NCBI GenBank assembly: GCA_930989535.1 | Contig: CAKNLK010000019.1 | Span: 1-42,745 of the forward strand | Source of the DNA: an uncultured Clostridia bacterium | GTDB taxonomy: Bacteria; Bacillota; Clostridia; Christensenellales; Borkfalkiaceae | Direction: 5' to 3' | Length of the DNA: 42,745 bases | Shown: piece by piece, positions 25,143-33,289 of the stretch | How positions within the stretch are numbered: position 1 is the stretch's first letter | Layout of the letters: each line of letters begins with the position of its first letter | Notes under the pieces: generated by a model | The model's database searches: none | Seen by the model: only the letters and a program-made list of their open reading frames with translations | Told to the model about the DNA's origin: nothing | Position numbers and translations under genes: made by a program

Positions 25143-25514
25143 TCACTCCTTTCCCCGCCCTATGCGGAAAGCCTCCCCGAGCAGGTTCGCAACTTCGTCT
25201 GCTCCGCCGCCCGCTTCGCGCACTTCTTGTGCGAACGCCGCGGCTTTTTCCCGCAGGAACTCCTCCCTCTTTTGCAGGATAAAAACTTCGTCCGTCGTCA
25301 CGAACTTGCCGTTTGTGCTGTCCGTATAGATCAGCCCCTCCGCGGAGAGTTCGGCGTATACCTTGACGATCGTGTTAGGGTTGACGCGGCAGGCGAGCGC
25401 AAACTCGCGTATGGCGGGTAGCCTCGTCCCGCACGCATACGCGCCCGAGAAGATCTTTTTCTTCACATATTCAATTATCTGTGACCCGATCGTCTCGTTG
25501 CTTTTGAAGTTCAT
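25143..25514 (-). CDS. YtrA-type GntR transcriptional regulator
   Basis: A 123-residue regulator with winged helix at about residues 10-75 (IGSQIIEYVKKKIFSGAYACGTRLPAIREFALACRVNPNTIVKVYAELSAEGLIYT) and only a short helical tail, the mark of the YtrA subfamily of GntR. It likely represses its own operon by binding the palindrome at 25580-25607. Start ATG 25514 is chosen because the domain begins there; the frame is open to 25670 but that segment contains the operator. First gene of a four-gene operon with an ABC exporter and the LRR protein. Confidence 0.9.
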   Translation of the reverse strand: MNFKSNETIGSQIIEYVKKKIFSGAYACGTRLPAIREFALACRVNPNTIVKVYAELSAEGLIYTDSTNGKFVTTDEVFILQKREEFLREKAAAFAQEVREAGGGADEVANLLGEAFRIGRGKE

Positions 25515-25579
25515 GGATAAACCCCGCCGCTTTAGTCTGTTTTGTCCCTGCCGTTCACCCTGCGCCGCACTCTCCCGCC

Positions 25580-25607
25580 CCATTGTACTATTTGAGTAGT
25601 ACAATGG
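25580..25607. promoter_or_regulatory. GntR/YtrA operator palindrome
   Basis: Perfect 11-bp inverted repeat CCATTGTACTA/TAGTACAATGG with spacer TTTGAG, lying between the promoter and the regulator gene. The GTACTA/TAGTAC core fits the operators of YtrA-type regulators as I know them. Bound repressor would block elongation or overlap initiation. Confidence 0.75.
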
Positions 25608-25641
25608 GGAGATAAAAAAATGCGGCATTTCTCCTGTTTTC

Positions 25642-25670
25642 ATAGTAGCACCAAATTTTGCGGATGTCAA
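25642..25670 (-). promoter_or_regulatory. Promoter of the GntR/ABC/LRR operon
   Basis: Minus strand TTGACA (25665-25670), 17 bases, TACTAT (25642-25647). The palindrome begins about 28 bases after the predicted start. Confidence 0.8.
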
Positions 25671-25725
25671 CCCCTTTTCAAAAAAATTTTTACAAATTTT
25701 TCTCCGAAAGGGGTATAAAAACGCC

Positions 25726-25748
25726 GCCGCTTCCCTAAGGGAAGCGGC
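25726..25748 (-). terminator. Terminator after the phosphodiesterase gene
   Basis: Perfect ten-pair stem GCCGCTTCCC/GGGAAGCGGC with a 3-base loop, then GGCGTTTTTATA on the minus strand. Confidence 0.8.
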
Positions 25749-25775
25749 CTTCTCGCGGTTTTATAAAAAAATATT

Positions 25776-26243
25776 TTACAAATCGACGATGGTCGCAACC
25801 GCCTTTTTGCCCGCGATTACGAGGTAGCAGTACGTCTTGCGCGGGGAATACAGCGTCATGCAGCCGGGGTTGATGACCAACACCCCCTCCTCCTCGTGCA
25901 CGTCGGGGATGTGGGTGTGGCCGTAGAGCGCGATGTCGCACAGCCGCTCTTTTGCCGCCCGCACGAGGTTTTCGGTGCTCCCCTTCACCCCGTAGCGGTG
26001 GCCGTGGCAGGCGAAGATGCGCCGCCCCTCCGCGTCGAGCACGATTTCGCTTTCGCCGCCCCAAAAATCGTTGTTGCCCGCGATGACGTACGTCTTTTCG
26101 GGGTAGGCGCGCATGAGCTCGCGCGCGTCGCCCGCCATGTCGCCCAGATGGATGATATAGTCGCACTCGGCGAGCACCGTCGCGATTTTTTCCAACGGTT
26201 TTATGTTGCGGTGGGTATCGGAGAGGATGACGAACGTCTTCAT
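25776..26243 (-). CDS. YfcE/MJ0936-type metallophosphoesterase
   Basis: A 155-residue calcineurin-like phosphodiesterase. All metal motifs are visible: SDTHRN (DxH), HLGDMAGD (GD), GNND, CHGHRYG and GHTH. Members hydrolyse cyclic phosphodiester model substrates with Mn or Ni; the natural substrate is uncertain. The ATG at 26243 overlaps the rdgB stop by four bases, so the pair is translationally coupled, a common arrangement in Bacillota (rdgB-yfcE). The longer frame to 26657 only shadows rdgB and is discarded. Confidence 0.92.
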   Translation of the reverse strand: MKTFVILSDTHRNIKPLEKIATVLAECDYIIHLGDMAGDARELMRAYPEKTYVIAGNNDFWGGESEIVLDAEGRRIFACHGHRYGVKGSTENLVRAAKERLCDIALYGHTHIPDVHEEEGVLVINPGCMTLYSPRKTYCYLVIAGKKAVATIVDL

Positions 26244-26821
26244 AGCTCTTTCAGTTTCTCCGCGAGGGCTCTGAGCGCCTTGCCGCGGTGGGAAACGGCG
26301 TTCTTCTCCTCCGCCGAAGCCAGCCCGAAGCTCTTGCCGAGCTCTTCGCTCAAAAACAGCGGGTCGTAGCCGAAGCCGCCCTCCCCCTCCGCGCGGTGCA
26401 GAATTTTGCCGTACGTCCTGCCCGAAGCAATCACTTCCCGCCCGTCGGGGAAGCACACGGCGACGCAGCTTTCGAAGTACGCGCCCCGCTCCCCGTCGGG
26501 CACGTTTTGCAATTTTTCGAGCAACAGGCGGTTGTTCGCCGCGTCGTCGCCGTGACGGCCGCAGAAGCGCGCGCTGTACACGCCGGGCGCGCCGCCCAGG
26601 GCGTCCACGCACAGCCCCGAATCGTCCGCAAGGGCGGGCAAATTCAATGCTTTGCACACCGCCCGCGCCTTGATGAGCGCATTCTCCTCGAATGTTTTGC
26701 CCGTTTCCTCCACGTCGCCCGCAAAGCCCGCCGCCTGCATGGAAACGACGTCGTAATCCTTCAATATCTCCGCAATTTCGCGCAGCTTTCCCTTGTTGCC
26801 GCTCGCCACGACCAAACGCAT
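26240..26821 (-). CDS. rdgB: XTP/dITP diphosphatase (RdgB/HAM1)
   Basis: A 193-residue house-cleaning pyrophosphatase that removes XTP, dITP and ITP from the nucleotide pool. It has the substrate loop ASGNKGKLREI (residues 5-15), the acidic pair ADDSGLCVDAL (near 68), the GGAPGVYSARFCG segment, GFGYDPLFL and the C-terminal SHRGKAL that closes on the base. Length is normal. ATG 26821 has AAAAAGGAG; the frame upstream of it is not conserved. It sits between the aldo-keto reductase and the phosphodiesterase genes in one operon. Confidence 0.95.
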   Translation of the reverse strand: MRLVVASGNKGKLREIAEILKDYDVVSMQAAGFAGDVEETGKTFEENALIKARAVCKALNLPALADDSGLCVDALGGAPGVYSARFCGRHGDDAANNRLLLEKLQNVPDGERGAYFESCVAVCFPDGREVIASGRTYGKILHRAEGEGGFGYDPLFLSEELGKSFGLASAEEKNAVSHRGKALRALAEKLKEL

Positions 26822-26867
26822 AGTTTTCTCCTTTTTGCCCTGTCTTTTTGAATACGTATCCCCAAAA

Positions 26868-27782
26868 CTACGGCAGCATATAGCCTGCGGCAAGATAAAC
26901 TTCGTACCACTCCTCGCGGGTGAGAACGACGTCCGCGCCCGCCGCGATTTCCAAAAGGCGCGCCGCCTTCGACGTGCCCGTAATGACCTGCATCTTCGCG
27001 GGGTGGCGCAGAATCCACGCCGCCGCGATCGCCGATTTGAAAACGCCGTACTTTTCGCCGAGGCGCGCGAGTACCCCGTTCAGCTTTTCAAATTTCGGGT
27101 CATCCAGAAAGACGCCCTCGAAAAACCCGTAGCGGAAGGGCGACCACGCCTGCACGGCAATCTCCTTCAAACGGCAGTAATCCAAAATATACCCGTCGTG
27201 CGAGGGAGCGCCCGCGGTGAGCATGTTGACCTCCATGCCGCAGGAAACCATGCCCGCGTGCGCCGCCGAAAATTGCAGCTGGTCGGCGACGATTGCCTGC
27301 CCGATGCGACTTTTGAGCAGTTCGATTTGGTACGGGTGCATGTTGGAAACGCCGAACGCGCGCACCTTGCCCGCGCGCTCTAATTCGTCGAACGCCTCCG
27401 CCACCTCGTCCGGCTCGAACAGCGCGTCGGGGCGGTGCAAGAGGAGCAAATCGAGATAGTCGGTGCCCAGCCGCCTGATCGAGCCGTTCACCGATTCGAC
27501 GATGTGTTCCTTGGAAAAATCGTACATTTTTCCGGGCACGATGCCGCATTTGGACTGCAAAACGAGCTTATCGCGCGGGATTTTCAGCGCCTTGACCGCC
27601 CTGCCGAACGCGCTTTCGCACTCGCCGCCGCCGTAGATGTCCGCATGGTCGAAAAAGTTCAGGCCCGCATCGAGCGCGGCGGAAACGAACTCCCGCTGCT
27701 GTTTTTCTTCGGCGCCCGCCAGCCCCATGCACCCCACCGCGACGGCGGGGAGCTTGTAATTGCCTACCGCTACATATTTCAT
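26868..27782 (-). CDS. Aldo-keto reductase (YdhF-like)
   Basis: A 304-residue NAD(P)H-dependent aldo-keto reductase with a complete TIM barrel. The tetrad is visible: Asp in NFFDHADIYG, Tyr in the same segment, Lys in LVLQSKCGI and His in LLLLHRPDALF. The cofactor-phosphate region ITGTSKAARL is at about 270. The GNYKLPAVAVGCMGLAG start and FDHADIYGGGECE fit the YdhF/oxidoreductase branch. Substrate unknown. ATG 27782 has GGAGGG; upstream frame to 27998 is noise. First gene of an operon with rdgB and the phosphodiesterase. Confidence 0.92.
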   Translation of the reverse strand: MKYVAVGNYKLPAVAVGCMGLAGAEEKQQREFVSAALDAGLNFFDHADIYGGGECESAFGRAVKALKIPRDKLVLQSKCGIVPGKMYDFSKEHIVESVNGSIRRLGTDYLDLLLLHRPDALFEPDEVAEAFDELERAGKVRAFGVSNMHPYQIELLKSRIGQAIVADQLQFSAAHAGMVSCGMEVNMLTAGAPSHDGYILDYCRLKEIAVQAWSPFRYGFFEGVFLDDPKFEKLNGVLARLGEKYGVFKSAIAAAWILRHPAKMQVITGTSKAARLLEIAAGADVVLTREEWYEVYLAAGYMLP

Positions 27783-27812
27783 CGGTAAACCCTCCGCTTT
27801 TCTTTCCGTACC

Positions 27813-27841
27813 ATTATACCGCAAAATGAAAGCCGCGGCAA
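27813..27841 (-). promoter_or_regulatory. Promoter of the aldo-keto reductase operon
   Basis: Minus strand TTGCCG (27836-27841), 17 bases, TATAAT (27813-27818). The -35 box is part of the upstream terminator hairpin. Confidence 0.6.
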
Positions 27842-27864
27842 TCGTTTGCCGCGGCCTTTTTTCT
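27830..27864. terminator. Terminator between the XRE regulator and aldo-keto reductase
   Basis: Stem of at least ten pairs (GCCGCGGCAA/TTGCCGCGGC); strong T-run on the plus strand and TTTCATTTT on the minus strand after the stem. Confidence 0.7.
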
Positions 27865-27882
27865 TTTCCTTGTAATATTGCC

Positions 27883-28089
27883 CTATCGGTTGACCTTCGG
27901 GTTATCCGTGCGCCCCAACAGATAATCGGCGGATACGTCGAAATAGTCGGCAATTTTAATGAGAGCAACAAAATTCGGCTCATGGTCACCGATTTCATAG
28001 TGACTGATTCTTTTTTGCGTCATGCTCAATTCGGATGCAAGTTTTTGTTGTGTCATTCCCCTGCCCTTTCGCAATTCCCTCAAACGCAT
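27883..28089 (-). CDS. XRE-family helix-turn-helix regulator
   Basis: A 68-residue Cro/CI-type repressor made of almost nothing but the HTH_3 domain (LRELRKGRGMTQQKLASELSMTQKRISHYEIGDHEPNFVALIKIADYFDVSADYLLGRTD). It has the family-typical DYLLGRTD ending and no effector domain. GAGGTGTTCTT precedes ATG 28089. It is divergent from an ABC exporter operon, with an imperfect inverted repeat between them (28141-28163), so it may control itself and perhaps the exporter. Confidence 0.92.
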   Translation of the reverse strand: MRLRELRKGRGMTQQKLASELSMTQKRISHYEIGDHEPNFVALIKIADYFDVSADYLLGRTDNPKVNR

Positions 28090-28140
28090 AAGAACACCTC
28101 GCTGTTTTATTGACTTTATTATACCACCTTATAAAAACAA

Positions 28141-28163
28141 AAATATCCCAATATGGTATATTT
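28141..28163. promoter_or_regulatory. Possible operator of the XRE regulator
   Basis: Inverted repeat AAATATCCC-AATAT-GGTATATTT (eight of nine positions match), about 30 bases upstream of a TATAAT -10 (minus strand, near 28120) for the XRE gene. Confidence 0.4.
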
Positions 28164-28220
28164 TGTGCAAATATATGCGGCGATTGCTTTAGCGTGCAGA
28201 CACGATTTTGTTCAATACGA

Positions 28221-28249
28221 TTGACAACGGGGCGCGCGTATGATAGTAT
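28221..28249 (+). promoter_or_regulatory. Promoter of the ABC exporter operon
   Basis: Plus strand TTGACA (28221-28226), 17 bases, TAGTAT (28244-28249). Confidence 0.75.
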
Positions 28250-28300
28250 GATAGGAGAAACCGCTTGCCGATAAAGCGGCGGCGAAAGACAGGAGCTTTT

Positions 28301-29029
28301 ATGGACAACAAAGTTTTGGAAATCAAGCACCTCACCAAGCGCTACGGCGCGAAAGTGGCGGTGGACGATTTGTCGCTCGACGTGTGCGCGGGCGACATTT
28401 ACGGGTTCATCGGGCAGAACGGCGCGGGCAAAACGACCACCCTGCGCGCGCTGACGGGCATCCTCGGCTTCGACGAAGGCGAAATTTTCATCGACGGCAA
28501 TTCCGTAAAGGAAAAGCCCGTTCTGTGCAAATCGCTGACGGCGTACATCCCCGACAACCCCGATCTGTACGAATACCTGACGGGCATCCAATACCTCAAC
28601 TTTATGGGCGACGTGTACGAGGTTCCGCGCGACAAGCGCAAGGAGCGCATCGACAAATACGCGGACATGTTCCGCATCGCGGGCGATTTGGGCTCGCTCG
28701 TTTCCGCCTATTCGCACGGTATGAAGCAAAAGCTCGCCATCATCGGCGCGCTGCTGCACGAGCCGAAGCTGATGGTGCTCGACGAGCCGTTCGTGGGGCT
28801 CGACCCCGAGGCGGCGTTCAAGCTCAAGGAGGTGTTCCGCCGGATGTGCGAGGCGGGCTCCGCCATCTTCTTTTCCACCCACGTTCTCGACGTGGCGGAA
28901 AAGCTGTGCAACAAAATCGCCATCATCAAGGGCGGCAAGCTGATCGCGAGCGGAAACATCGAGGACGTGCGCGGCGACGAGAGCCTCGAATCGGTATTCA
29001 TGGAGGTGCTCGAAAACGATGCACGCTAA
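28301..29029 (+). CDS. ABC-2 exporter ATPase
   Basis: A 242-residue ATPase of the CcmA/NatA/YhaQ class. Walker A GQNGAGKTTTLRAL (about 38-51), signature YSHGMKQKLAII, Walker B LMVLDEPFVGLDPEA, H-loop FFSTHVLDVAEKL. The YSHGMKQK form of the signature is common in ABC-2 exporters. ATG 28301 has AGGAGC upstream; the reading from 28265 is rejected. Its end overlaps the permease start by 11 bases, so both are coupled. Possible substrates are Na+, drugs or lipids; not decided. Confidence 0.92.
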   Translation: MDNKVLEIKHLTKRYGAKVAVDDLSLDVCAGDIYGFIGQNGAGKTTTLRALTGILGFDEGEIFIDGNSVKEKPVLCKSLTAYIPDNPDLYEYLTGIQYLNFMGDVYEVPRDKRKERIDKYADMFRIAGDLGSLVSAYSHGMKQKLAIIGALLHEPKLMVLDEPFVGLDPEAAFKLKEVFRRMCEAGSAIFFSTHVLDVAEKLCNKIAIIKGGKLIASGNIEDVRGDESLESVFMEVLENDAR

Positions 29030-30593
29030 ATGGCCGCTCCTGTTAAAAATTCAGCTGATGGGGCTTACGGGAATCAACCGCGCGAAGAACTCGGGCGACG
29101 CGAAGGAAAAGCGCAAGACGGCGGGCGGAATCGTTGCGCTTGCCGTCGTCGGGGCGGTGATCCTCTTCTACGCCGCCATGCTCGCCGTCGGGTTCTGCGC
29201 GCAGGGGCTGGGCAAAAACCTGCCCGCGCTCGTCGTGGCGCTCGCCTCCGTCATCATCTTCGCGTTTACCCTGTTCCAGGGCAGTTCCATCCTCTTTGCG
29301 ACCAAAGACCACGACACGGTGATGAGCCTGCCCATCCCCCGCTGGCAGGTGGTGCTTGCGCGGATGCTGTGCTCGTACGTCGTGAACCTCGCGTTCGCGC
29401 TCGCCGTGGCGGTGCCCGTGACCGTCGTATATTTCATCTTCGACGGATTTTCCCTCGGCGCGTTCGGAACCATCCTTCTCTCCGTACTCACGACGCCCCT
29501 GCTCCCCCTGGCGGTGAGCGCGGCGCTGAGCACCCTCATCGCCGCCCTGACGGCGCGGATGCGGTTCAAGAACCTGCTTCAAAGCGTTCTGGGCATCGCG
29601 CTGTTCGTCGGCGTGATGATCGCGAGCTTTTCCTTCTCCTTCAGCGCGAGCGCGAACGGCGAAGCGGACATGGCCGCCCTGTTCGGGATGCTGGTCGGAA
29701 AAATTTATCCCCCTGCCATGCTCGTAGACATGACCCTTTCGGGCGCCGTTTGGGGCGTGTTCGCCTTTGCGGGCATCTCCCTCGCCGCGGCGGCGCTGTT
29801 CGTGATCGTCGTCGCGTGCTTCTACGAAAAGATCAACACCGCGCTTCTGAGCCGCGGTGCGCGCGCGGGCTACAAGGCGAAGGACGTGAAGAGCTCCTCC
29901 GCGTTCGGCGCGCTCGCCAAAAAGGAGCTCAAACGGCTGTTCTCCCATTCGGGCTACCTTCTGAACGGGGTCTGCGGGGCACTGCTGCTCCTCATCTTCG
30001 GCGTGGCGCTGGCGTTTATCGACCTTCAAACCGTCTTTGAAATACCGGCCGAGGACTTTGCGGCGTTCAAATCGATACTCGCATCGATGGGCGCGGGATT
30101 TATGATGCTCTTTATCGGCATGTCCTGCCCCGCCGCTTCGGCGCTCTCGTTGGAAGGGAGTTCGCGCGGTCTGCTCTTTTCCCTGCCCGTTTCGGCGCGG
30201 CAGATAATGCTCGCGAAGGCGATGCCGACCTTCCTATGCGACTGCGCCGCCGGCTTGGTATTCTCCGTTATCTTTGGTATACGCTTGGGAACGGGCGTGT
30301 TCGGCTGGGCGGCGTTGCTGCTGACGGCGGTTCTGTACTCCGCGTTCACCGCGCTTTTGGGCAGTTTCCTGAACTATAAATACCCCAAATACGACTGGAC
30401 GAACGAAACGCAGGCGGTGAAGAACAGCATCCCCATGCTGATCGTAATTTTCGGGAACATGGTGCTCGGCATGGCTGTGCTCCTCCTCTCCGTATTCGCA
30501 GGGCCGTGGCTGGCGCTGGGCGTCGACCTTGCCGCCGCGGTGCTGTGCATTGTAATCTTCAACTATCTCAAAAAGGTGAAGCTGTACGTTTAA
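29019..30593 (+). CDS. ABC-2 exporter permease
   Basis: A 524-residue polytopic membrane protein with about 12 hydrophobic spans and a cytoplasmic basic N-terminus (KNSGDAKEKRKTAGG). A central soluble stretch (AGYKAKDVKSSSAFGALAKKELKRLFSHSGYLLNG, about residues 285-320) resembles the elbow helix that opens the second half of long ABC-2 permeases (compare YhaP and EcsB-like proteins). GGAGG lies 12 bases upstream, inside the ATPase gene. Two half-repeats suggest it can form the whole channel as one chain. Ends just before a strong terminator. Confidence 0.85.
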   Translation: MHAKWPLLLKIQLMGLTGINRAKNSGDAKEKRKTAGGIVALAVVGAVILFYAAMLAVGFCAQGLGKNLPALVVALASVIIFAFTLFQGSSILFATKDHDTVMSLPIPRWQVVLARMLCSYVVNLAFALAVAVPVTVVYFIFDGFSLGAFGTILLSVLTTPLLPLAVSAALSTLIAALTARMRFKNLLQSVLGIALFVGVMIASFSFSFSASANGEADMAALFGMLVGKIYPPAMLVDMTLSGAVWGVFAFAGISLAAAALFVIVVACFYEKINTALLSRGARAGYKAKDVKSSSAFGALAKKELKRLFSHSGYLLNGVCGALLLLIFGVALAFIDLQTVFEIPAEDFAAFKSILASMGAGFMMLFIGMSCPAASALSLEGSSRGLLFSLPVSARQIMLAKAMPTFLCDCAAGLVFSVIFGIRLGTGVFGWAALLLTAVLYSAFTALLGSFLNYKYPKYDWTNETQAVKNSIPMLIVIFGNMVLGMAVLLLSVFAGPWLALGVDLAAAVLCIVIFNYLKKVKLYV

Positions 30594-30607
30594 ACTAAGT
30601 TACAAAA

Positions 30608-30650
30608 AAGCGGCGGAAACGCAGAATTGCGTTTCCGCCGCTTATTTTTC
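30608..30650. terminator. Bidirectional terminator between convergent genes
   Basis: Perfect 16-pair stem (30608-30623 with 30628-30643), 4-base loop GAAT, then ATTTTTC on plus and an A-run-derived T-run on minus. Confidence 0.9.
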
Positions 30651-30667
30651 TGTACGTTATCGAAAAA

Positions 30668-31900
30668 TCACGCCTTAAATGCCCAATTTCCCTCGCGGAA
30701 AATCGGTACGCGCTCGCCGCTCCTGGTCACGCCCGTGATGTTCAAATCGTCGGTGCCGATCATGAAATCGACGTGAATCATCGAATCGTTGACGCCCATG
30801 GCTTTGAGCTGCTCGTCCGAATAGTTTTCGTAGCCCCGCACGCAGTTGGTGAATCCCCTGCCCAGCGCAAGGTGGCAGGAGGCGTTTTCGTCGAACAGGG
30901 TATTGTAGAAGAGCGTCTTGCTGCGGCTGATGGGCGAATCGTACGGCACGAGCGCGCATTCGCCGAGATACGCCGCGCCCTCGTCCATGGCGATCATCTT
31001 TTTGAGCGCCGCCTCGCCCGAAGCCGCGTGCGCCTCGACCGCCCGCCCCCCTTCGAACCGGATGGAGAAATTGCGGATGAGCTTGCCCTGGTAGGAGAGC
31101 GGCTTGGTGGAATACACGATGCCCTCCGCCTGCCCGCGCATGGGCGTGGTGAAGCACTCCTCTGAGGGGATATTCGGGTTGAAATACACGCCCGCAAGCG
31201 TGGTTTCGCCGCCGCCCATGAATAAACCCCGCTCCATCAGCCCGACTTTGAGGTCGGTGCCGTTGGAGCTTTTATATTCGAGGGATACGAGCCCCAGATT
31301 ATTCAGATACGCGCACCGCGCGGCGAGCTCCTCGTTGTGCGCCTGCCAGTTGGCGAGCGGGTTGCCCTCGTAGGCGCGGGAGCATTTTAAGATCGCCTCC
31401 CACAGCTTTTCCTCCGCCGCCGCGGCGTTCGCCTTCGGGAACACCTTTTTCGCCCAGTTCCTGCCCGCGACCGCCGCGATGCACCACTGGTATTTGTTCT
31501 CCATTTCGTCGCGGTAGGGTTTGGTGATTTTCAGCCGCGCCCGCCGCGCGCGGGAATACTTTTCCTCGTCGATGCCGCTCATGCCGTCGGGGTCGCTGCT
31601 TTCCAGATACAGCCGCGCGGGCAGCGTTTTCGTCTCCTCGCGCAGCTTTTCCTCCTGCCACGGGAGCACCTCGCCCAAAACCTCCTCCGAGCGGTATTCC
31701 GCCGAAATTTTGTCGAGCGGCTGGTGCGTCCACTCCACGCGCACCTTCGCCGCACCCGCGCGGTAACACTCCTCCGCGATGAGCGATACAAATTCGGGCT
31801 GGTCGAGTTCGGCGGAGATGATGACCTCCTGCCCCTTCTGCACGTTCAGCCCCGCGCGCGCCAATAACTTTGCATAATTCATCAGAACCGTTTTTTGCAT
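30668..31900 (-). CDS. M29 family aminopeptidase, copy 2
   Basis: A 410-residue metallo-aminopeptidase of the AmpS/PepS/thermophilic aminopeptidase T family (M29). N-terminal NYAKLLARAGLNVQKGQEVII domain, then the catalytic domain with metal ligands in YLGECALVPYDSPI (Glu), SCHLALGRGF (His) and IHVDFMIGTDDL (His, Asp), plus EEGFTTP-like PSEECFTTPMRGQAEG. It removes N-terminal residues from peptides in the cytoplasm. AGGAGG at seven bases supports ATG 31900. It follows its paralogue by 12 bases. Confidence 0.93.
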   Translation of the reverse strand: MQKTVLMNYAKLLARAGLNVQKGQEVIISAELDQPEFVSLIAEECYRAGAAKVRVEWTHQPLDKISAEYRSEEVLGEVLPWQEEKLREETKTLPARLYLESSDPDGMSGIDEEKYSRARRARLKITKPYRDEMENKYQWCIAAVAGRNWAKKVFPKANAAAAEEKLWEAILKCSRAYEGNPLANWQAHNEELAARCAYLNNLGLVSLEYKSSNGTDLKVGLMERGLFMGGGETTLAGVYFNPNIPSEECFTTPMRGQAEGIVYSTKPLSYQGKLIRNFSIRFEGGRAVEAHAASGEAALKKMIAMDEGAAYLGECALVPYDSPISRSKTLFYNTLFDENASCHLALGRGFTNCVRGYENYSDEQLKAMGVNDSMIHVDFMIGTDDLNITGVTRSGERVPIFREGNWAFKA

Positions 31901-31912
31901 CGCATCCTCCTA

Positions 31913-33148
31913 TCAGCGCAGCGCAGCCGCCCAAGTTCCGTTCTCAAAAACAGGCACACGTTCGCCCTTTTTCGTAACGCCCGTAATCCGCAAGTCCTCC
32001 GCGCCGACCATGAAATCGACGTGCACGGACGAATCGTTGACGCCCATTTCAGCAAAATCCGATTTGGTGTAATTCTCGAACCCGACGATGGTGTTGCTGT
32101 ACCCCCTGCCGAGCGCGAGGTGACAGCAGGCGTTTTCGTCGAACAGAGTATTATAAAAGAGGATACCCGTGCGGTTGACGGGCGAATCGTACGGCACGAG
32201 CGCGCACTCGCCCAAATACGCCGCACCCTCGTCCATATTGATGATTTTTTCAAGCAGCTCCTGATTTTTTTTGGCACCGCAGGCGACCGCCCTGCCCTCC
32301 TCGAACCGAATCCAGAAATCCTCGATGAGCTCGCCGCCGTAGGAGAGCGGCTTGACGGCGTAGACGATGCCCTCCGCCTGCCCGCGCCTGGGCGTGGTGA
32401 AGCACTCCTCGGTGGGGATGTTCGGGTTGAAATACTTGCCGTCGACCGTGCTCTTTTTACCCGCGATGAACTGCGCGTTTCCGATGAGCCCGACTTTCAG
32501 GTTTGTGCCGTTCGCGCTCCGGTATTCGAGGGATACAAGGCCGAGTGCATTGATTTTGTCGCACTTGTCGCGCAGGGCGCGGTTGTGCCACATCCAGTCG
32601 GTGAGCGGGTCTTTTCCGTCCGCGCGGGAAGTCTCCAAAATCAGCTCCCAAAGCCGCTCCACCGCCGTGTTTGCGCGCTCCTGCGGGAAAATCTTCTTTG
32701 CCCAGCCGACGGAGGGAACCGCCGCCACGCACCACTGGTGGCGGTTGGTCATGCGGTCGGAATAGGGCTTGGTGATAGCCAGCCTTGCCATCGAGGCGAG
32801 GGTCAGCTTTTCCCTGTCTGCGCCGCGCATGCCGTCGGGGTCGGCGGAGAGCAGTTTGATGGTGACGGGAAGGGTTTCGGCATTGTATGCAAGCTTCTGC
32901 TCCTCCCAATACGGGACGGAGGCGAGCTCCTTGACCGTTTCGAATTTGGAAGCGAGTTTTTCCAGCGGCTGGGCCTGCCACTCGACGCGCACGTCCGCCG
33001 CGCCCGCGAGGTAGCACTCCTCCGCGAGCATGCACACGAACTGCGGTTGGTCGAGCTGCGCCGTTATCACGACGCGCTGCCCCTTTTGGATGTTCGCGCC
33101 CACCCGCGCGATGAGTTTTGCATAGTTTTTCAAGAGCGTCTTTTTCAT
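31913..33148 (-). CDS. M29 family aminopeptidase, copy 1
   Basis: A 411-residue M29 aminopeptidase, collinear over the whole length with the copy downstream and identical at roughly half or more of the positions I compared, so the pair is a tandem duplication. Ligand segments YLGECALVPYDSPVNR, CCHLALGRGYSN and VHVDFMVGAEDL are intact, so both should be active. ATG 33148 begins the conserved KNYAKLIARVGANIQKGQ; the SD there is weak (GGTGG). A consensus-like promoter lies at 33200-33227. The reading from 33208 overlaps the promoter and is rejected. Confidence 0.93.
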   Translation of the reverse strand: MKKTLLKNYAKLIARVGANIQKGQRVVITAQLDQPQFVCMLAEECYLAGAADVRVEWQAQPLEKLASKFETVKELASVPYWEEQKLAYNAETLPVTIKLLSADPDGMRGADREKLTLASMARLAITKPYSDRMTNRHQWCVAAVPSVGWAKKIFPQERANTAVERLWELILETSRADGKDPLTDWMWHNRALRDKCDKINALGLVSLEYRSANGTNLKVGLIGNAQFIAGKKSTVDGKYFNPNIPTEECFTTPRRGQAEGIVYAVKPLSYGGELIEDFWIRFEEGRAVACGAKKNQELLEKIINMDEGAAYLGECALVPYDSPVNRTGILFYNTLFDENACCHLALGRGYSNTIVGFENYTKSDFAEMGVNDSSVHVDFMVGAEDLRITGVTKKGERVPVFENGTWAAALR

Positions 33149-33199
33149 AAAAACCACCGTTTCGGGCGCGCGTACGGCGCTCCCTGTATATTCGATATT

Positions 33200-33227
33200 A
33201 TCATACACTTTTCGGCGGAAAAGTCAA
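33200..33227 (-). promoter_or_regulatory. Promoter of the aminopeptidase pair
   Basis: Minus strand TTGACT (33222-33227), 16 bases, TATGAT (33200-33205). Confidence 0.65.
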
Positions 33228-33289
33228 CTTTTCGCATCCGCGCCAAACCATACAACGGCACAAGGCCGCGAAAAAATGCCGTTTCCTTG

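Noticed and set aside
27995..28882. Minus-strand 295-codon frame opposite the ABC ATPase
   Set aside because: It is the antisense shadow of a textbook ATPase with its own promoter and SD.
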